Assembly (NCBI GenBank): GCA_944320595.1 | Contig: CALUIB010000039.1 | Coordinates: forward strand, 42,097 to 106,096 | Source: an uncultured Muribaculaceae bacterium | GTDB lineage: Bacteria; Bacteroidota; Bacteroidia; Bacteroidales; Muribaculaceae | Length of the DNA stretch: 64,000 nucleotides | Direction of reading: 5' to 3' | Shown: piece by piece, positions 8,940 to 19,356 of the stretch | Layout of the letters: the number at the start of each line of letters is the position of its first letter | Numbering within the stretch: the first letter of the stretch is position 1 | Position numbers and translations under genes: made by a program | Notes under the pieces: model-generated | What the model was told of the DNA's origin: nothing | Databases searched by the model: none | Seen by the model: the letters and a program-made list of their open reading frames with translations, nothing else

Positions 8940-9581
8940 TTACAATGTTTGTGGCATTACTAAAAATTGTGTGGATTGAGAATGGGCTGAGAAGTATTCT
9001 CTCATAAATTCTTTATTGTCAGCAGCTATTACTGGGTCTTCGTCGAAAAAAGGATTATATATGACGTAACGCAAAGGTATGTTATGTGCCGCCAGAGCTT
9101 CAAATGAAAGCAGGGTGTGGTTGATTGAGCCAAGAGACCCGTTGGTAACCAATGCTACAGGATAGTGCCTATCTTGTATGTAATCGATTGTCAAATATGT
9201 TTTTGTCAATGGAACCATTAATCCACCGGCACCTTCTACCAGCACCACGTCAAATATCGAGGCCAATGTTTCGGTGGCATTGTTGATTTTGGCAAAATCT
9301 ATGGATATATGGTCGATTGCTGCGGCAAGGTGTGGGGAGGCAGGATATGACAAAATAACTGGCGATGTAATATGCCTTTGGTCATATTCATTATACCCAG
9401 TGTGCATTATATGACGATGCACAGTTATATCTTCCGACATATCGGTATTCCCGGTTTGAATTAATTTTTGCGTCATGACATTTTTGCCTTGAGCCGCAAG
9501 CATATTGGCAAGCCATCCAGTGGCATAGCTTTTGCCGACATTGGTGCCTATTCCGCTTATAAAAATTATATTGTCTGTCAT
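8940..9581 (-). CDS. bioD: Dethiobiotin synthetase
   Basis: A 213-residue ATP-dependent carboxylase that closes the ureido ring of 7,8-diaminopelargonate to give dethiobiotin. The P-loop is GIGTNVGKS (residues 10-18), followed by the family's conserved TGWLANML helix. VEGAGGLMVPL (about residues 116-126) is the second nucleotide/substrate loop. Its ATG overlaps the bioGC stop (ATGA). It is the penultimate biotin step; the last enzyme, biotin synthase BioB, is not in this window. Confidence 0.95.
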   Translation of the reverse strand: MTDNIIFISGIGTNVGKSYATGWLANMLAAQGKNVMTQKLIQTGNTDMSEDITVHRHIMHTGYNEYDQRHITSPVILSYPASPHLAAAIDHISIDFAKINNATETLASIFDVVLVEGAGGLMVPLTKTYLTIDYIQDRHYPVALVTNGSLGSINHTLLSFEALAAHNIPLRYVIYNPFFDEDPVIAADNKEFMREYFSAHSQSTQFLVMPQTL

Positions 9582-10978
9582 TTATTATTTATAGCTATAA
9601 TATATATTGGGTTGTATGTAAGTTGGAATTTGCCATCGACTGATTTGTATGAGCTTAGAAGATGCCTAAGCACACTGCCGGGAACATTCTTGGAACTAAC
9701 GGAATTGACGCCAGTCGATTGAATGTGCCTTAACACTTGCAAAGGTGTGTCGAAAAGCATGGTTTCATATTCTTCGCTTAACAAAACGATGTCAAAGTTA
9801 CGCTTTATTTCGTTATTATACCAGTTTGAATCTTTATAATTAAGGGATATTTTGATATAGTCATTTATTTCTTTCATATTGTATATGCCGAAAGTGGATA
9901 ATACGAGTGCTCCTTGTGGCTTTAGCCACTTGTGTGCCTTATGGAAGAATTTGGGCAAGTTCTCGAACCACTGTATTGCCGATGAAGAGACGATGTAATC
10001 AAATGAATTGTCGGGAAACGAAAGTAATTCGGCATCGTTTTCTATGAATTCGTAATCGGTGACATTTAAATTGAGCGTAATTGTCGGTATATTACACAAG
10101 TCGTTGAGTACAAGTCTTGACGGAAATGCATTCTGTGCATAAAGACGAGTTAAAAAGCCCGTTCCGCAACCAATTTCAAGAATATTAGCATCTTGCCTTA
10201 TACCGACAGTCACTTTCCACTTGTCATATAAAGAGCTGGCTATTTTCCGCTGGATAATTGCATTGTTATCGTAATTGCCGTTGAAACTATCGCTGAATTT
10301 TTGGCGAATAAGGTGTTTGTTGATGATATTCCTACTAATCAATGTTTCAAAATCATCAGGAAGGTGTGAGCCGGTTTCTTCTATTTCAAGTGTCTCGCAC
10401 AATTCAGTCCAACCATTTAATTGGTTCTCGAATGGGAAAATAAGGTCGCATTTTGATGCAATGACTTTATTCCATACAATGGGTGCGCATTTGGAACTGG
10501 CTGTCGATGCATTGATATAAACCAACTCGTCATGCAGGGATTTTATAGTGCGGTTTGGCAAATGTGCTGTAAATTTACCAAATTGATTGCCGTCGCGGCA
10601 AATTCGCCTGTAAAATTTCATCAATGACCTTTCCGATAGATTTTTTAGTGTGGCACTAAACATCGCCTGAGGAATACCACGGTTGTCATCTATTGGGAAT
10701 TGTGTTCCATTTATCGCCATTTTAAAAGTTATCGGCAAACTTGGATGCTCGTTGATGAACTGTGAGGCCGCAAAAACGCCAAAAGACCATGCAAACAAGT
10801 ATATGCTTTGATAGCCATTGAATAGCGATACATCAATGTTGAAGTCTTCGTAATCCCATATAACGACTAAGTTGCAATGAATGTCAATGTTCCTGAACAA
10901 CGTGGCATCCATTCCCCAACCAGTAAAAAACATAATCAATGATTTGTTGTCGCTATGTTTAGTAAATTCATATTTCAT
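9578..10978 (-). CDS. BioG-BioC fusion: pimeloyl-ACP methyl esterase / malonyl-ACP methyltransferase
   Basis: A 466-residue two-domain protein. Residues 1-220 match the BioG (DUF452) alpha/beta hydrolase: GWGM (20-23), the nucleophile elbow FAWSFG with S65, and GSH with H205. Residues about 227-466 match BioC, an SAM-dependent methyltransferase with motif I EIGCGTG (268-274). BioC methylates malonyl-ACP to disguise it as a fatty acid primer; BioG later removes the methyl group from pimeloyl-ACP methyl ester. Joining the first and last enzymes of pimelate synthesis is known in some Bacteroidota. Start and stop both overlap neighbours as ATGA, so translation is coupled through bioF-bioGC-bioD. 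Confidence 0.9.
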   Translation of the reverse strand: MKYEFTKHSDNKSLIMFFTGWGMDATLFRNIDIHCNLVVIWDYEDFNIDVSLFNGYQSIYLFAWSFGVFAASQFINEHPSLPITFKMAINGTQFPIDDNRGIPQAMFSATLKNLSERSLMKFYRRICRDGNQFGKFTAHLPNRTIKSLHDELVYINASTASSKCAPIVWNKVIASKCDLIFPFENQLNGWTELCETLEIEETGSHLPDDFETLISRNIINKHLIRQKFSDSFNGNYDNNAIIQRKIASSLYDKWKVTVGIRQDANILEIGCGTGFLTRLYAQNAFPSRLVLNDLCNIPTITLNLNVTDYEFIENDAELLSFPDNSFDYIVSSSAIQWFENLPKFFHKAHKWLKPQGALVLSTFGIYNMKEINDYIKISLNYKDSNWYNNEIKRNFDIVLLSEEYETMLFDTPLQVLRHIQSTGVNSVSSKNVPGSVLRHLLSSYKSVDGKFQLTYNPIYIIAINNK

Positions 10979-12102
10979 AGCAAAGTCTTTAAAGCATTGA
11001 TTAATTCCATGATAACGGTTGATGAAATTCCGGCATTCAAGCTAAATCGAATACGTTCGGTTCCTGCTGGAACGGTTGGTGTGCGTATTGGCAAAGCAAT
11101 ATAGCCCATATTTAGCAGGCGCGTAGATATGTTGACTGCTGTGTGCGCGTTGCCGACGATGAGCGGAATAATTTGAGATTGGCTATGGCTTGCATATCCT
11201 GCCGATAAAATAAAATCGTTTAATTGCTTGCTTATATTTTTAAGATGCTCACGTTCTTTAGCCATATCAATAATTTGCCTGACCATGAATTGCGACCACT
11301 CGCAATTTATTGGAGGCAACATAGTGGAGAATATAAAACTACGGGCAGAATTAATCAGATATTCCTTAGTTTCGGCATTGGTGATAGCAAATGCCCCAAT
11401 TGAAGCCCCAGCTTTTCCCAATGTGCCAATAATTATATCAATATCATTGATGATGTTATAATACTCGCATAGTCCTAATCCCCTTGAGCCAAATACACCA
11501 AAACCATGAGCCTCATCGACATATAGTCTAACTTCGGGACATTCTTTTTTTATTTCCACAAGTTTAGGTAAATCGCAAATGTCACCATCCATACTGAATA
11601 TGGATTCTGTAATTATAAGGATGTCAGAATAATGTTCTCGGTGTGATTTGACTAAATTGTATAGCTGGTCTATGTCGTTATGCCTGTAACGCACGAATTT
11701 TGCACGTGATAGTATGATGCCGTCGATAATGCTTGCATGAACAAGTTTGTCACATAGTATCAGTGTTTGTTTGGTGCATAATGCAGGAATGATGCCACTA
11801 TTTGCATGGTAACCGCTATTGAAAAGTAGCGCACTGCGTCCATACAAATTGCCAAGGAATTGTTCAAGATTGATGTAACTATGCTGGTTTATGGCAAGCA
11901 ATCGCGAGGCAGACGATGTCATAGAGGTGGTATGCCCACTATTATTTTGCAAGAATCGTTTAACCATACTTGGCATTTGAGCCAATCCTAAATAATCGTT
12001 TGATGACAAATCGATCAATCCTTTGCCCGACAAGTCGGTGCGTATGGTTCTTAAATTCCCATTATTGCGAAGGGCATCAAGCCGTGTTTTTATCTCGTTC
12101 AT
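10975..12102 (-). CDS. bioF: 8-amino-7-oxononanoate synthase
   Basis: A 375-residue PLP enzyme of the alpha-oxoamine synthase family. It condenses pimeloyl-ACP (or CoA) with alanine to form KAPA. The PLP lysine is K230 in GTLGKAGAS, and DEAHGFG (196-202) carries the ring-stacking and Asp contacts. The N-terminal [10 protein letters not shown] is typical. It overlaps bioA by four bases upstream and bioGC by four bases downstream. BioF, 2-amino-3-ketobutyrate ligase and serine palmitoyltransferase are close relatives, but the operon settles the assignment. Confidence 0.95.
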   Translation of the reverse strand: MNEIKTRLDALRNNGNLRTIRTDLSGKGLIDLSSNDYLGLAQMPSMVKRFLQNNSGHTTSMTSSASRLLAINQHSYINLEQFLGNLYGRSALLFNSGYHANSGIIPALCTKQTLILCDKLVHASIIDGIILSRAKFVRYRHNDIDQLYNLVKSHREHYSDILIITESIFSMDGDICDLPKLVEIKKECPEVRLYVDEAHGFGVFGSRGLGLCEYYNIINDIDIIIGTLGKAGASIGAFAITNAETKEYLINSARSFIFSTMLPPINCEWSQFMVRQIIDMAKEREHLKNISKQLNDFILSAGYASHSQSQIIPLIVGNAHTAVNISTRLLNMGYIALPIRTPTVPAGTERIRFSLNAGISSTVIMELINALKTLL

Positions 12103-13373
12103 TCAGGTTTGATAATTTCCAATAATTTAATAATCAGTGTCGTTAATTCTTCATCACTAATAATGAATGGGGGCATTATATAAACCAAGCGACCAAACGG
12201 ACGCACCCAAATGCCGCGGCTTACGCATTGCTCTTGGAAAATGGCAAGGTCAACTGGGTGTTTCATTTCAATAACACCTATTGCGCCCAATACACGAACA
12301 TCGGCAACATTTGAAAAATTACGAGCCTGCGACATGAGATAAGCCATTATACTCTCAATATGAACCACTTTGCGTTGCCAATCGTTGCTGAGCAATAATT
12401 TCACCGATGCAGTAGCAACAGCGCAAGCTAAAGGATTTCCCATAAAAGTTGGGCCGTGCATCATCACACCAGCCTCGCCTTGTGAAATAGTGTCGGCTAC
12501 TTGTTTTGTAGTGGCTACTGCGCTCATAGTCATATACCCTCCTGTCAGGGCTTTGCCTATGCACATTATGTCGGGCATCACGCCAGCATGTTGCCATGCA
12601 AATAAGTGACCTGTGCGGCCAAAACCTGTGGCTATTTCATCAAAAATGAGATATATACCATATTTATTGCAGAGTTCACGGGCTTTAATCAGATAGTTAG
12701 GGTGATAAAACCTCATGCCGCCTGCACCCTGCACTATGGGTTCGAGGATTAATCCTGCAATTTCGCCATGGTGATTGGCAATTATTTGTTCCAATTCGGT
12801 AGTGCAGCTTTCGTCCCAAGTATCATAGAAACGACATGATGGCGCAGGAGCGAAATACCTGACGTTTAATGCCGGCCCGAAAAGGCTGTGCATTCCGGTA
12901 ACTGGGTCGCAGACCGACATTGCATTCCAAGTGTCGCCGTGATACCCAGACCGTATGGTTACAAAATTAGTCTTTTTTGTTGAATGGTATTTGCTTATGC
13001 TTGCCTGCATAGCCATTTTCATAGCAACTTCCACTGCAACCGAGCCAGAATCAGCATAAAAAATATTGTTCATGTTGGGCGGCAGAATCGACAACAACAA
13101 TTTTCCCAATTCTATTGCCGGGGTATGCGTCAGCCCCCCAAACATAACGTGCGACATACGGTCGATTTGTTCTTTTGCCGCTTGGTTAAGCACTGGATTG
13201 TTATATCCGTGTACAGCAGCCCACCAGGAAGACATTCCGTCGATTAATTCAGTACCGTCTTCCAATACTAATTTTACGCCATGAGCAGAGGCGACTTTGT
13301 ATGTGGGCAAAGGGTTTATTGTTGATGTGTAAGGATGCCACAAATGATCGTGGTCGAATTGGTCGAAGTTCAT
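12099..13373 (-). CDS. bioA: Adenosylmethionine-8-amino-7-oxononanoate aminotransferase
   Basis: A 424-residue class III aminotransferase that uses SAM as amino donor to make 7,8-diaminopelargonate. With the start at 13373 ([15 protein letters not shown]) the PLP lysine in [10 protein letters not shown] is residue 274, as in the E. coli enzyme. [13 protein letters not shown] and [11 protein letters not shown] are also present. An in-frame ATG at 13430 would overlap dnaG and adds unconserved residues, so it was rejected. The gene starts 13 bases after the dnaG stop and is the first of the four biotin genes, suggesting cotranscription with dnaG. Confidence 0.95.
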   Translation of the reverse strand: MNFDQFDHDHLWHPYTSTINPLPTYKVASAHGVKLVLEDGTELIDGMSSWWAAVHGYNNPVLNQAAKEQIDRMSHVMFGGLTHTPAIELGKLLLSILPPNMNNIFYADSGSVAVEVAMKMAMQASISKYHSTKKTNFVTIRSGYHGDTWNAMSVCDPVTGMHSLFGPALNVRYFAPAPSCRFYDTWDESCTTELEQIIANHHGEIAGLILEPIVQGAGGMRFYHPNYLIKARELCNKYGIYLIFDEIATGFGRTGHLFAWQHAGVMPDIMCIGKALTGGYMTMSAVATTKQVADTISQGEAGVMMHGPTFMGNPLACAVATASVKLLLSNDWQRKVVHIESIMAYLMSQARNFSNVADVRVLGAIGVIEMKHPVDLAIFQEQCVSRGIWVRPFGRLVYIMPPFIISDEELTTLIIKLLEIIKPE

Positions 13374-13386
13374 TTTTCTATAATAT

Positions 13387-15555
13387 TTATATTTTAGGAT
13401 TGACAACCCGGTCGCCAAGATACTTGGCAAGCTGTGAACGCAATGCGAAAAGTTCTTGCATGCGTTTTAATAGTGCTTTTTCGGTTTCGGAGTTGCCATT
13501 GTTAATTGCATTGAGTTGTTTTTGTATGTCTTTAATTTGGCATAATATCAAAGCTGATTTCCAATTATATATGGCTTCGGGAATAAGGACAGTCAATTTG
13601 TCAAATTCAGTTTTTAACTTATAAAATTTTGTGTGTATTTTGCTCAAATGATGCTTTTCGCTGATGAGTTCAATGGCAGTCTGCCTCACACCGTCATCTT
13701 CGCAAGAACACAATGCCTTTTCAAGATAATTGTTTCTGTAAGCTATAATTTGCTCCTTGCGAAATTGCTCTATCTCATCATTCAAGCGACCTTCTCGCTG
13801 CTTTATTTCATCAAGGCTTTGACATTCAAGACTGATGCGTGAAATTTCTTCATCATGCCTTTGCTGGCATTGATGGTCCAAATTTTTTATGAATTGTTGC
13901 AATGCATTGTAGAAGTCGCTTATCAGATTGCGCGATTGTTCAAATATTTTGGCGAATATGTGATTGTTGAATTTTATATTGTCCATCGACAATTCGCTAT
14001 CGACATATTCGAGTAGGGTAAGACGTATGGGATTGCCTTGCTCATCGATTGAGTCGCAAAAATCGCTCATGCCATATTTTAGGATATATCTTACGACGGT
14101 TTCTTCGTGTGGATATAACAGTTTTGAGTAGCTTTGGTCGTCGGCATCATGTTTGTGCGCAATGGTATTGTTTTGCGCGTCAATTTGCGAATGTGCGCTA
14201 TCAGGTTTGCCGGCATCAGTAGTTGTGTTCGCTTTCTTTTGGATGTCTTTTTTCCTGCTGTCTAAGATATTCTTTTCAATAGCATTTTTCAAGACCTGCT
14301 CATCGATACCAAACAACCGGCTGCACTCCTGAGTATAAACCGAACGATTTATGGGGAATGGAATGACTGATATAGATTTCACTACGTCGGTTATGACTTC
14401 CGACCGTTTTATAGGGTCATTTTCACAACCTTGTAACAAAATGCGTATTTTGAATCGTATGAAATCTTCTTCATGCGTATTAATGAACTGCTGTATTTCG
14501 GTTGATGAATGTTTCCTTGAAAAACTATCAGGGTCATCGCCATCGGGCAACAACAGCACTTTGATATTCAAACCTTCGGCAAGCAATAGGTCTATACTTC
14601 TCAACGATGCTTTTATGCCTGCCGAGTCTCCATCGTAAAGGACTGTTATATTATTTGTAAAACGATGTATGAGCCTGATTTGCCCCTCGGTGAGAGATGT
14701 TCCCGATGATGCTACAGTATTCTCAAATCCCGACTGGTGCATGGATATCACATCGGCATAACCTTCTACCAAGAAACATTTGTCTAACTTGGTTATTGCA
14801 TGTTTTGCTTGATATAATCCATACAATTCGTTGCTTTTTTTGTATATAAGCGATTCGGGCGAATTTACATATTTGGCTTTGTCGTGTTTTAGCGTGCGGC
14901 CTCCGAATGCAATTATTTTTCCAGCTAAATTAAGTACCGGAAACATGACACGCCCTCTAAAACGGTCATACCCCGAGCCATTGTTGTCGGCAATGCAAAG
15001 TCCTGTTTCAAACAGATATTTTGCATTGAAACCTTTGGTAATTAAGGTTTCATATAAGTCATTCCGTTTGTCGAGCGAATATCCAAGATGAAAACGGTGT
15101 ATCATCTGTTCAGAGAAACCGCGTTCATTGAAATAGGCGAGGCCTATGTTACGACCTTCAGCTGTATTTAACAAATTGTTTTCAAAATGCTTATTGGCAT
15201 TCTCGTTGACAATAAGCATACTTTCACGATCGGATTGCTCGATTTTCTCTTCATCGGTTAACTCTCGCTCGTGTATCTCAATATGATATTTATTGGCCAA
15301 ATATTTAAGTGCTTCATAGTATGAAAGCTGTTCGTGCTCCATTATGAAGTTGACTGGGCTGCCACCTTTCCCACAACTAAAACAATGGCAAATGCCTTTA
15401 GCTCGCGATACGCTAAATGATGGCGTTTTCTCGTTATGGAAAGGACATAAACCCACATAGTTGGCTCCGCGCCGTTTCAGGCTTACGAAGTCAGAAACCA
15501 CATCGACAATATCGGCCGCATCGAGAATTTGTGCAACAGTCGCTTTATCAATCAT
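13387..15555 (-). CDS. dnaG: DNA primase
   Basis: A 722-residue replicative primase that makes RNA primers for the replisome. The N-terminal zinc-binding domain has ligands C37, H40, C58 and C61 (CPFH...CFSC). The RNA polymerase/TOPRIM core follows, with VEGYADVIS (about 264-272), YDGDSAG and LLPDGDDPD. The C-terminal part (about 540-720) is helical and poorly conserved and should form the helicase-binding domain. At 722 residues it is longer than E. coli DnaG (581), mostly through the linker and C-terminal region. It starts a long minus-strand run that continues into the biotin genes. Confidence 0.97.
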   Translation of the reverse strand: MIDKATVAQILDAADIVDVVSDFVSLKRRGANYVGLCPFHNEKTPSFSVSRAKGICHCFSCGKGGSPVNFIMEHEQLSYYEALKYLANKYHIEIHERELTDEEKIEQSDRESMLIVNENANKHFENNLLNTAEGRNIGLAYFNERGFSEQMIHRFHLGYSLDKRNDLYETLITKGFNAKYLFETGLCIADNNGSGYDRFRGRVMFPVLNLAGKIIAFGGRTLKHDKAKYVNSPESLIYKKSNELYGLYQAKHAITKLDKCFLVEGYADVISMHQSGFENTVASSGTSLTEGQIRLIHRFTNNITVLYDGDSAGIKASLRSIDLLLAEGLNIKVLLLPDGDDPDSFSRKHSSTEIQQFINTHEEDFIRFKIRILLQGCENDPIKRSEVITDVVKSISVIPFPINRSVYTQECSRLFGIDEQVLKNAIEKNILDSRKKDIQKKANTTTDAGKPDSAHSQIDAQNNTIAHKHDADDQSYSKLLYPHEETVVRYILKYGMSDFCDSIDEQGNPIRLTLLEYVDSELSMDNIKFNNHIFAKIFEQSRNLISDFYNALQQFIKNLDHQCQQRHDEEISRISLECQSLDEIKQREGRLNDEIEQFRKEQIIAYRNNYLEKALCSCEDDGVRQTAIELISEKHHLSKIHTKFYKLKTEFDKLTVLIPEAIYNWKSALILCQIKDIQKQLNAINNGNSETEKALLKRMQELFALRSQLAKYLGDRVVNPKI

Positions 15556-15611
15556 TCTATTGGATTTAGCGAATGCGAAGTTAACAATAATATTGTTACA
15601 TATATAGGAAA

Positions 15612-15653
15612 GCCTGTTTAAAAACCCATAAATATATGGGATTCTAAACAGGC
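15612..15653 (-). terminator. Two-part hairpin after the glycosyl-phosphate transferase
   Basis: The outer stem GCCTGTTTA/TAAACAGGC (15612-15620 with 15645-15653) encloses an inner CCCATA/TATGGG stem (15625-15630 with 15635-15640). It lies downstream of the 15678-16796 gene and upstream of dnaG. It probably ends the former transcript, although only a weak T run follows on the minus strand. Confidence 0.6.
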
Positions 15654-15677
15654 CTGTGTTTTTCCTTTTTGGTAATT

Positions 15678-16796
15678 TCAGAAATCGATATTTCTGCTAT
15701 GAATCTTCCGAGTTAACCACATATTCATTAAAGTCCATATCAGAATGTCGGCAATAAGCAATATATTGATATTTATATATCTTGAAAAAAGAATGTTCAA
15801 AACACTAAAAATTGCCGATATGGTCACGATAGAAATCATAGCAGGGCGTTGTTGCATTCCGATATCCAACAACTTATGATGTATGTGGCTCTTGTCGGGC
15901 ATAAACGGGTTCTGTTTTTTCTTTAAACGGTGAATGAATACCCTCACAACATCGAAACAAGGGATAATTAGTGGGGCAAAGGCTGTTACCGTCACTTCAC
16001 TAGCTTCACTGTCGGGATAAGTTCCCGATGCTATAAGCTTAATGGACAAATAGCTAAGTAGCATTCCTATTGTCAAGCTGCCAGTATCGCCCATGAAAAT
16101 TTTCTTTTCTTTTTCAGCGTTACCAAATACGTTGTAGTAAAAGAAAGGTATCAATACTCCCCATGTTGCAAATGCAATCATGGCGTGTAGATATTGATGA
16201 TGGACGATGAAAGCCGAGCCATATATGAAAATTGCAACGCTGCTAAGGCCGGAAGCAAGTCCATCGATACCGTCAATCAGATTTATGGCATTTGAAATGA
16301 ACACAACCATCAATACAGTCAATGGATAACCGATGTATGGCGGTATTTCGTGTAATCCAAGTATGCCGCCGAGATTGTTTATCCACACACCACCACAAAT
16401 CAACATGACAGCGCTAATTATCTGAACGACAAACTTTGCCCGGTATTTTACGCCTATCAAGTCATCAGCTATGCCTACCAAGTAGAGAGTCAGCACCGCA
16501 CAATAAAGGAATAGTATTTCGGGGATAAGTGTTCCGACATATATTTCTTGTAATTGCCAGCTATTGCCTGTTATTATATCTATGCCTAACGCTAAGCATA
16601 GCGAAAACAATATTACAGGCTTGAATGCTATGCCACCGAGCCGCGGTACGCTACTGTGGTGTATTTTTCTTGCATCAGGGACATCGAAAAGCTTTTTCCT
16701 AAACGAAATCAATAATATCTTAGGAATTATTATTCCGCTGAATACCACAGCACAGGCCAACACTAAAACATAATTCAATATCCAAAACGTTGACAT
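15678..16796 (-). CDS. MraY/WecA-family undecaprenyl-phosphate glycosyl-1-phosphate transferase
   Basis: A 372-residue polytopic membrane protein with about 10-11 TM helices. It carries the family's signatures: KIHHSSVPRLGG (44-55), the metal-binding ADDLIG, NLIDGIDGLASGL, MGDTGSLTIG and a C-terminal HIHHKLLDIG. Enzymes of this family transfer a sugar-1-phosphate from UDP-sugar to undecaprenyl phosphate at the cytoplasmic face. The HIHH loop is the WecA-like rather than the MraY-like form, so the most likely substrate is UDP-GlcNAc, starting O-antigen, capsule or glycan synthesis. Gene symbol withheld because the sugar is inferred. Confidence 0.88.
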   Translation of the reverse strand: MSTFWILNYVLVLACAVVFSGIIIPKILLISFRKKLFDVPDARKIHHSSVPRLGGIAFKPVILFSLCLALGIDIITGNSWQLQEIYVGTLIPEILFLYCAVLTLYLVGIADDLIGVKYRAKFVVQIISAVMLICGGVWINNLGGILGLHEIPPYIGYPLTVLMVVFISNAINLIDGIDGLASGLSSVAIFIYGSAFIVHHQYLHAMIAFATWGVLIPFFYYNVFGNAEKEKKIFMGDTGSLTIGMLLSYLSIKLIASGTYPDSEASEVTVTAFAPLIIPCFDVVRVFIHRLKKKQNPFMPDKSHIHHKLLDIGMQQRPAMISIVTISAIFSVLNILFSRYININILLIADILIWTLMNMWLTRKIHSRNIDF

Positions 16797-17048
16797 AACT
16801 ACTTATTGGAAATATATTTAAAAGTTTTTTTAGAACCCTTCAAGGCCAGCCAAATAAATGATTCAAGGATATGCTATCCTATAAAACAGCCCGGAAAGGA
16901 ACTCAATTTTATTCATACTATTACATTATTGGCAATGCCAATAAATGCTTTTATTCATACTACTGCATTATTGATATGCTACAATAAATGCTTGCTTTTC
17001 ACGCACAAAAATATGCAAAAAATTACGAATATCCAACAAAAGAATCTT
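16797..17048. other. Intergenic stretch with imperfect tandem repeat
   Basis: No gene is supported here. The notable content is two adjacent, imperfect copies of a 40-base unit (16911-16950 and 16953-16993). Each starts ATTCATACTA/ATTCATACTACT, contains CATTATTG and ends AATAAATGCTT. A short palindrome GGATATGCTATCC lies at 16867-16879. Confidence 0.6.
16911..16993. repeat. Two tandem imperfect 40-base repeats
   Basis: Copy 1 is 16911-16950 and copy 2 is 16953-16993. They agree at the first 10 bases, at CATTATTG near the middle and at the last 11 bases (AATAAATGCTT), with differences concentrated between. The function is unknown; it could be a binding-site array or a slippage product. Confidence 0.6.
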
Positions 17049-19349
17049 TTATTTTAAGAATTTCGGAGCATACAGCAATATGCCGAAATTTATGCCAAAA
17101 TTCCAGTTGCGTGCAGGATAGCTCAAGTAATTGCAATAAATACTCAAAGAGGCAAAAGGGAAATTATATACTAATGATGCTTCACCCATGTAATTAATAT
17201 CATTTAACCATCCGTCGTGATACGGAACATGGTTTGTAGTTTCGTAAATTTTGCGGATTGGGGCGAAGGCATAAAATTCGGTCCTAAATTGCAAGCTATT
17301 GGTTATTGTCCAAATAGGCAACAAACCTGCTGCAGCAAAAGAGTTGCTGCGAAATGCCACGTTGAAATAATTCTGCGTGGAAGGTGTTGGGGAAAAAGCA
17401 GTTGATTGAACCAACGCTGCTGTGTAATTTGCTCCAAGAGGGCGTGATGATGCAACAGCATTGGCCTTTATGCCTAAAGTGAAATGGTTTGTTACGTTTA
17501 TATATTTATCCCACAATAATTCACCTTGTAGCCATCCAGCAGTTTCGCTATCGGTAGCAGATGTTTCATTTTCGGCTATTTCATTTTGTTGGTATGAATT
17601 GCTGCCATAAACTCCAGCAACACGTATTTTAAATCTGTTACCCGAGGTAGGATACATTTCATGGTTGAGTGAATTTTTGTCAAATGTGGCTTCTACCTGC
17701 CCCAGCTTATAATGGGCTTCGTCTTGTTTGGTATTGGAGAAATCAATTACGTTGCTTTGGTAAAAACGATCTTTCAAATGTGCATATCCTACAGCGATTT
17801 CAAATTTAGATTGCCTACCTGCCGCTATCATATATTTAAGGCGGATATATTTTTCGTAATTAATAATAAAAGTGGGCAGCTCACTTTCATAAAACAAAGC
17901 ATCGCTCTCATAGAATTTTTGTTTCGACATTACCCCTTCGAGTTTTATGCAGGATGGAATAGAGGTTTTAAGGGCAAATTTTGCTTGTAAGGCCCCGGCA
18001 TAATAACTTTGCCCAATCCACCCTTGTAATGAAGCATCGAACGAATTGTAACTTAATGTGTTATAATTGGCCGATAGGAATATCATACTATTAGTCGAAG
18101 AACTCAACCAACCTCCAACACCTGCCGATAGTGGATTTTTCATATTTGCCCGCAATTGCAAGTCAAACATTTTTGAGTGCCTATTATAAGTGGCTTCGGG
18201 AACAAAATCATTGAGTTTGCCAGTCGAAATAGCCCTATAATAAGCAGTTTGGGCATCTTTGATGCTGGTAGTGTCATCATTATTCCTTATGAAAAGGCTG
18301 CGTAGGTATTCATTTTGCCGGTTACTGCCTCCAGTTACTGTTACATTTCCAAATGCAACTTTTGGCGTGTGGCCTTTGAAAATGGAGCGTGATAATTGGC
18401 GGGATGCCTTGTCGGTGCGTTTTTGTGTATTATTTTTAATGGAGTCAATCATTAGCAATGCCTTGTCATACCCTCTCCTATATATTGAGTCGGCTTTAGG
18501 AAAGTCAAGTATATTGAACTCGCGTAGCACGACATCGATTTTCACACCTTCGCCAGGCGCAATATCGGTGTAATTGTTTTGGACAATCATGCTCTGCACT
18601 TGCTTTATGATGTTGTCCACATCGGTCTCAGGCTCTCCAGCATTGACATCTACGCCGATAATAAAATCAGGAGAAAATTCTTCGCGCATCACATCAACTG
18701 GAAAATTTTCATAAATTCCGCCATCAAAAACTGGGATGCTATCGATATATTGCGGCTTGTACACAATAGGGAAACTCATGGATGCTCTTATGGCTACCCC
18801 CAAGCTACCCTCTTTCATGACCAATTTTTTCTTATGGAACACATCGGCGGCAACACACCTGAAAGGAACATATAGACGGTTAAAATCACCTGCGCACTGC
18901 GCCGTGTAAGGCGAAAAAAGTTCCATGAATGCAAAATTCATTGGCAATGGGTTTATTAGGCTCGAAGGTAAAATATTTGCCTTAACCGCGGAAGAGTCGG
19001 CATTACCAAAATTTATATGGAACATTGCCGGTGAAGGTTCTTTTTTGTCAAAATAATATGTGAGGTCGTTGTTGACGACACCCATTGACCAATCGGCAAA
19101 TCCGTCGGACTTAATCAAGCCAAGCATCTCTTGTGGGGAGTATCCAGCGGCATATAGGCCACCTATTATGGCTCCCATTGAAGTACCTGTAATGTAATCT
19201 ATAGGAATATCATTATCTTCCAAAGCCTGTATTACGCCAATGTGGGCAATACCTTTGGCTCCGCCACCACTTAAAACGAGGCCAATGCTTTCGGCCATTG
19301 CCATAAATGTGACGCAAAGTGAAATTGCCAATATTCCTATCCTGTTCAT
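17049..19349 (-). CDS. Patatin-like phospholipase with outer-membrane barrel domain
   Basis: A 766-residue predicted outer-membrane protein of the PlpD/RssA type. A signal peptide (about 1-19) is followed by a patatin domain: GGGAKG oxyanion loop (28-33), nucleophile S57 in GTSMG, and catalytic D209 in DGG. A POTRA-like linker (about 310-400) and a C-terminal Omp85/BamA-like beta-barrel (about 400-766) with alternating hydrophobic strands follow. The protein ends in KFLK rather than a terminal aromatic residue. Family members are lipid acyl hydrolases that pass their patatin domain through or alongside the barrel; the substrate here is unknown. It starts 7 bases after serB, so the two are probably cotranscribed. 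Confidence 0.88.
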   Translation of the reverse strand: MNRIGILAISLCVTFMAMAESIGLVLSGGGAKGIAHIGVIQALEDNDIPIDYITGTSMGAIIGGLYAAGYSPQEMLGLIKSDGFADWSMGVVNNDLTYYFDKKEPSPAMFHINFGNADSSAVKANILPSSLINPLPMNFAFMELFSPYTAQCAGDFNRLYVPFRCVAADVFHKKKLVMKEGSLGVAIRASMSFPIVYKPQYIDSIPVFDGGIYENFPVDVMREEFSPDFIIGVDVNAGEPETDVDNIIKQVQSMIVQNNYTDIAPGEGVKIDVVLREFNILDFPKADSIYRRGYDKALLMIDSIKNNTQKRTDKASRQLSRSIFKGHTPKVAFGNVTVTGGSNRQNEYLRSLFIRNNDDTTSIKDAQTAYYRAISTGKLNDFVPEATYNRHSKMFDLQLRANMKNPLSAGVGGWLSSSTNSMIFLSANYNTLSYNSFDASLQGWIGQSYYAGALQAKFALKTSIPSCIKLEGVMSKQKFYESDALFYESELPTFIINYEKYIRLKYMIAAGRQSKFEIAVGYAHLKDRFYQSNVIDFSNTKQDEAHYKLGQVEATFDKNSLNHEMYPTSGNRFKIRVAGVYGSNSYQQNEIAENETSATDSETAGWLQGELLWDKYINVTNHFTLGIKANAVASSRPLGANYTAALVQSTAFSPTPSTQNYFNVAFRSNSFAAAGLLPIWTITNSLQFRTEFYAFAPIRKIYETTNHVPYHDGWLNDINYMGEASLVYNFPFASLSIYCNYLSYPARNWNFGINFGILLYAPKFLK

Positions 19350-19356
19350 GCAATTC

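Noticed and set aside
15612..15653. Hairpin considered as an attenuator of dnaG
   Set aside because: It has only a weak T run and lies where the upstream 15678-16796 transcript should end; a simple terminator explains it.
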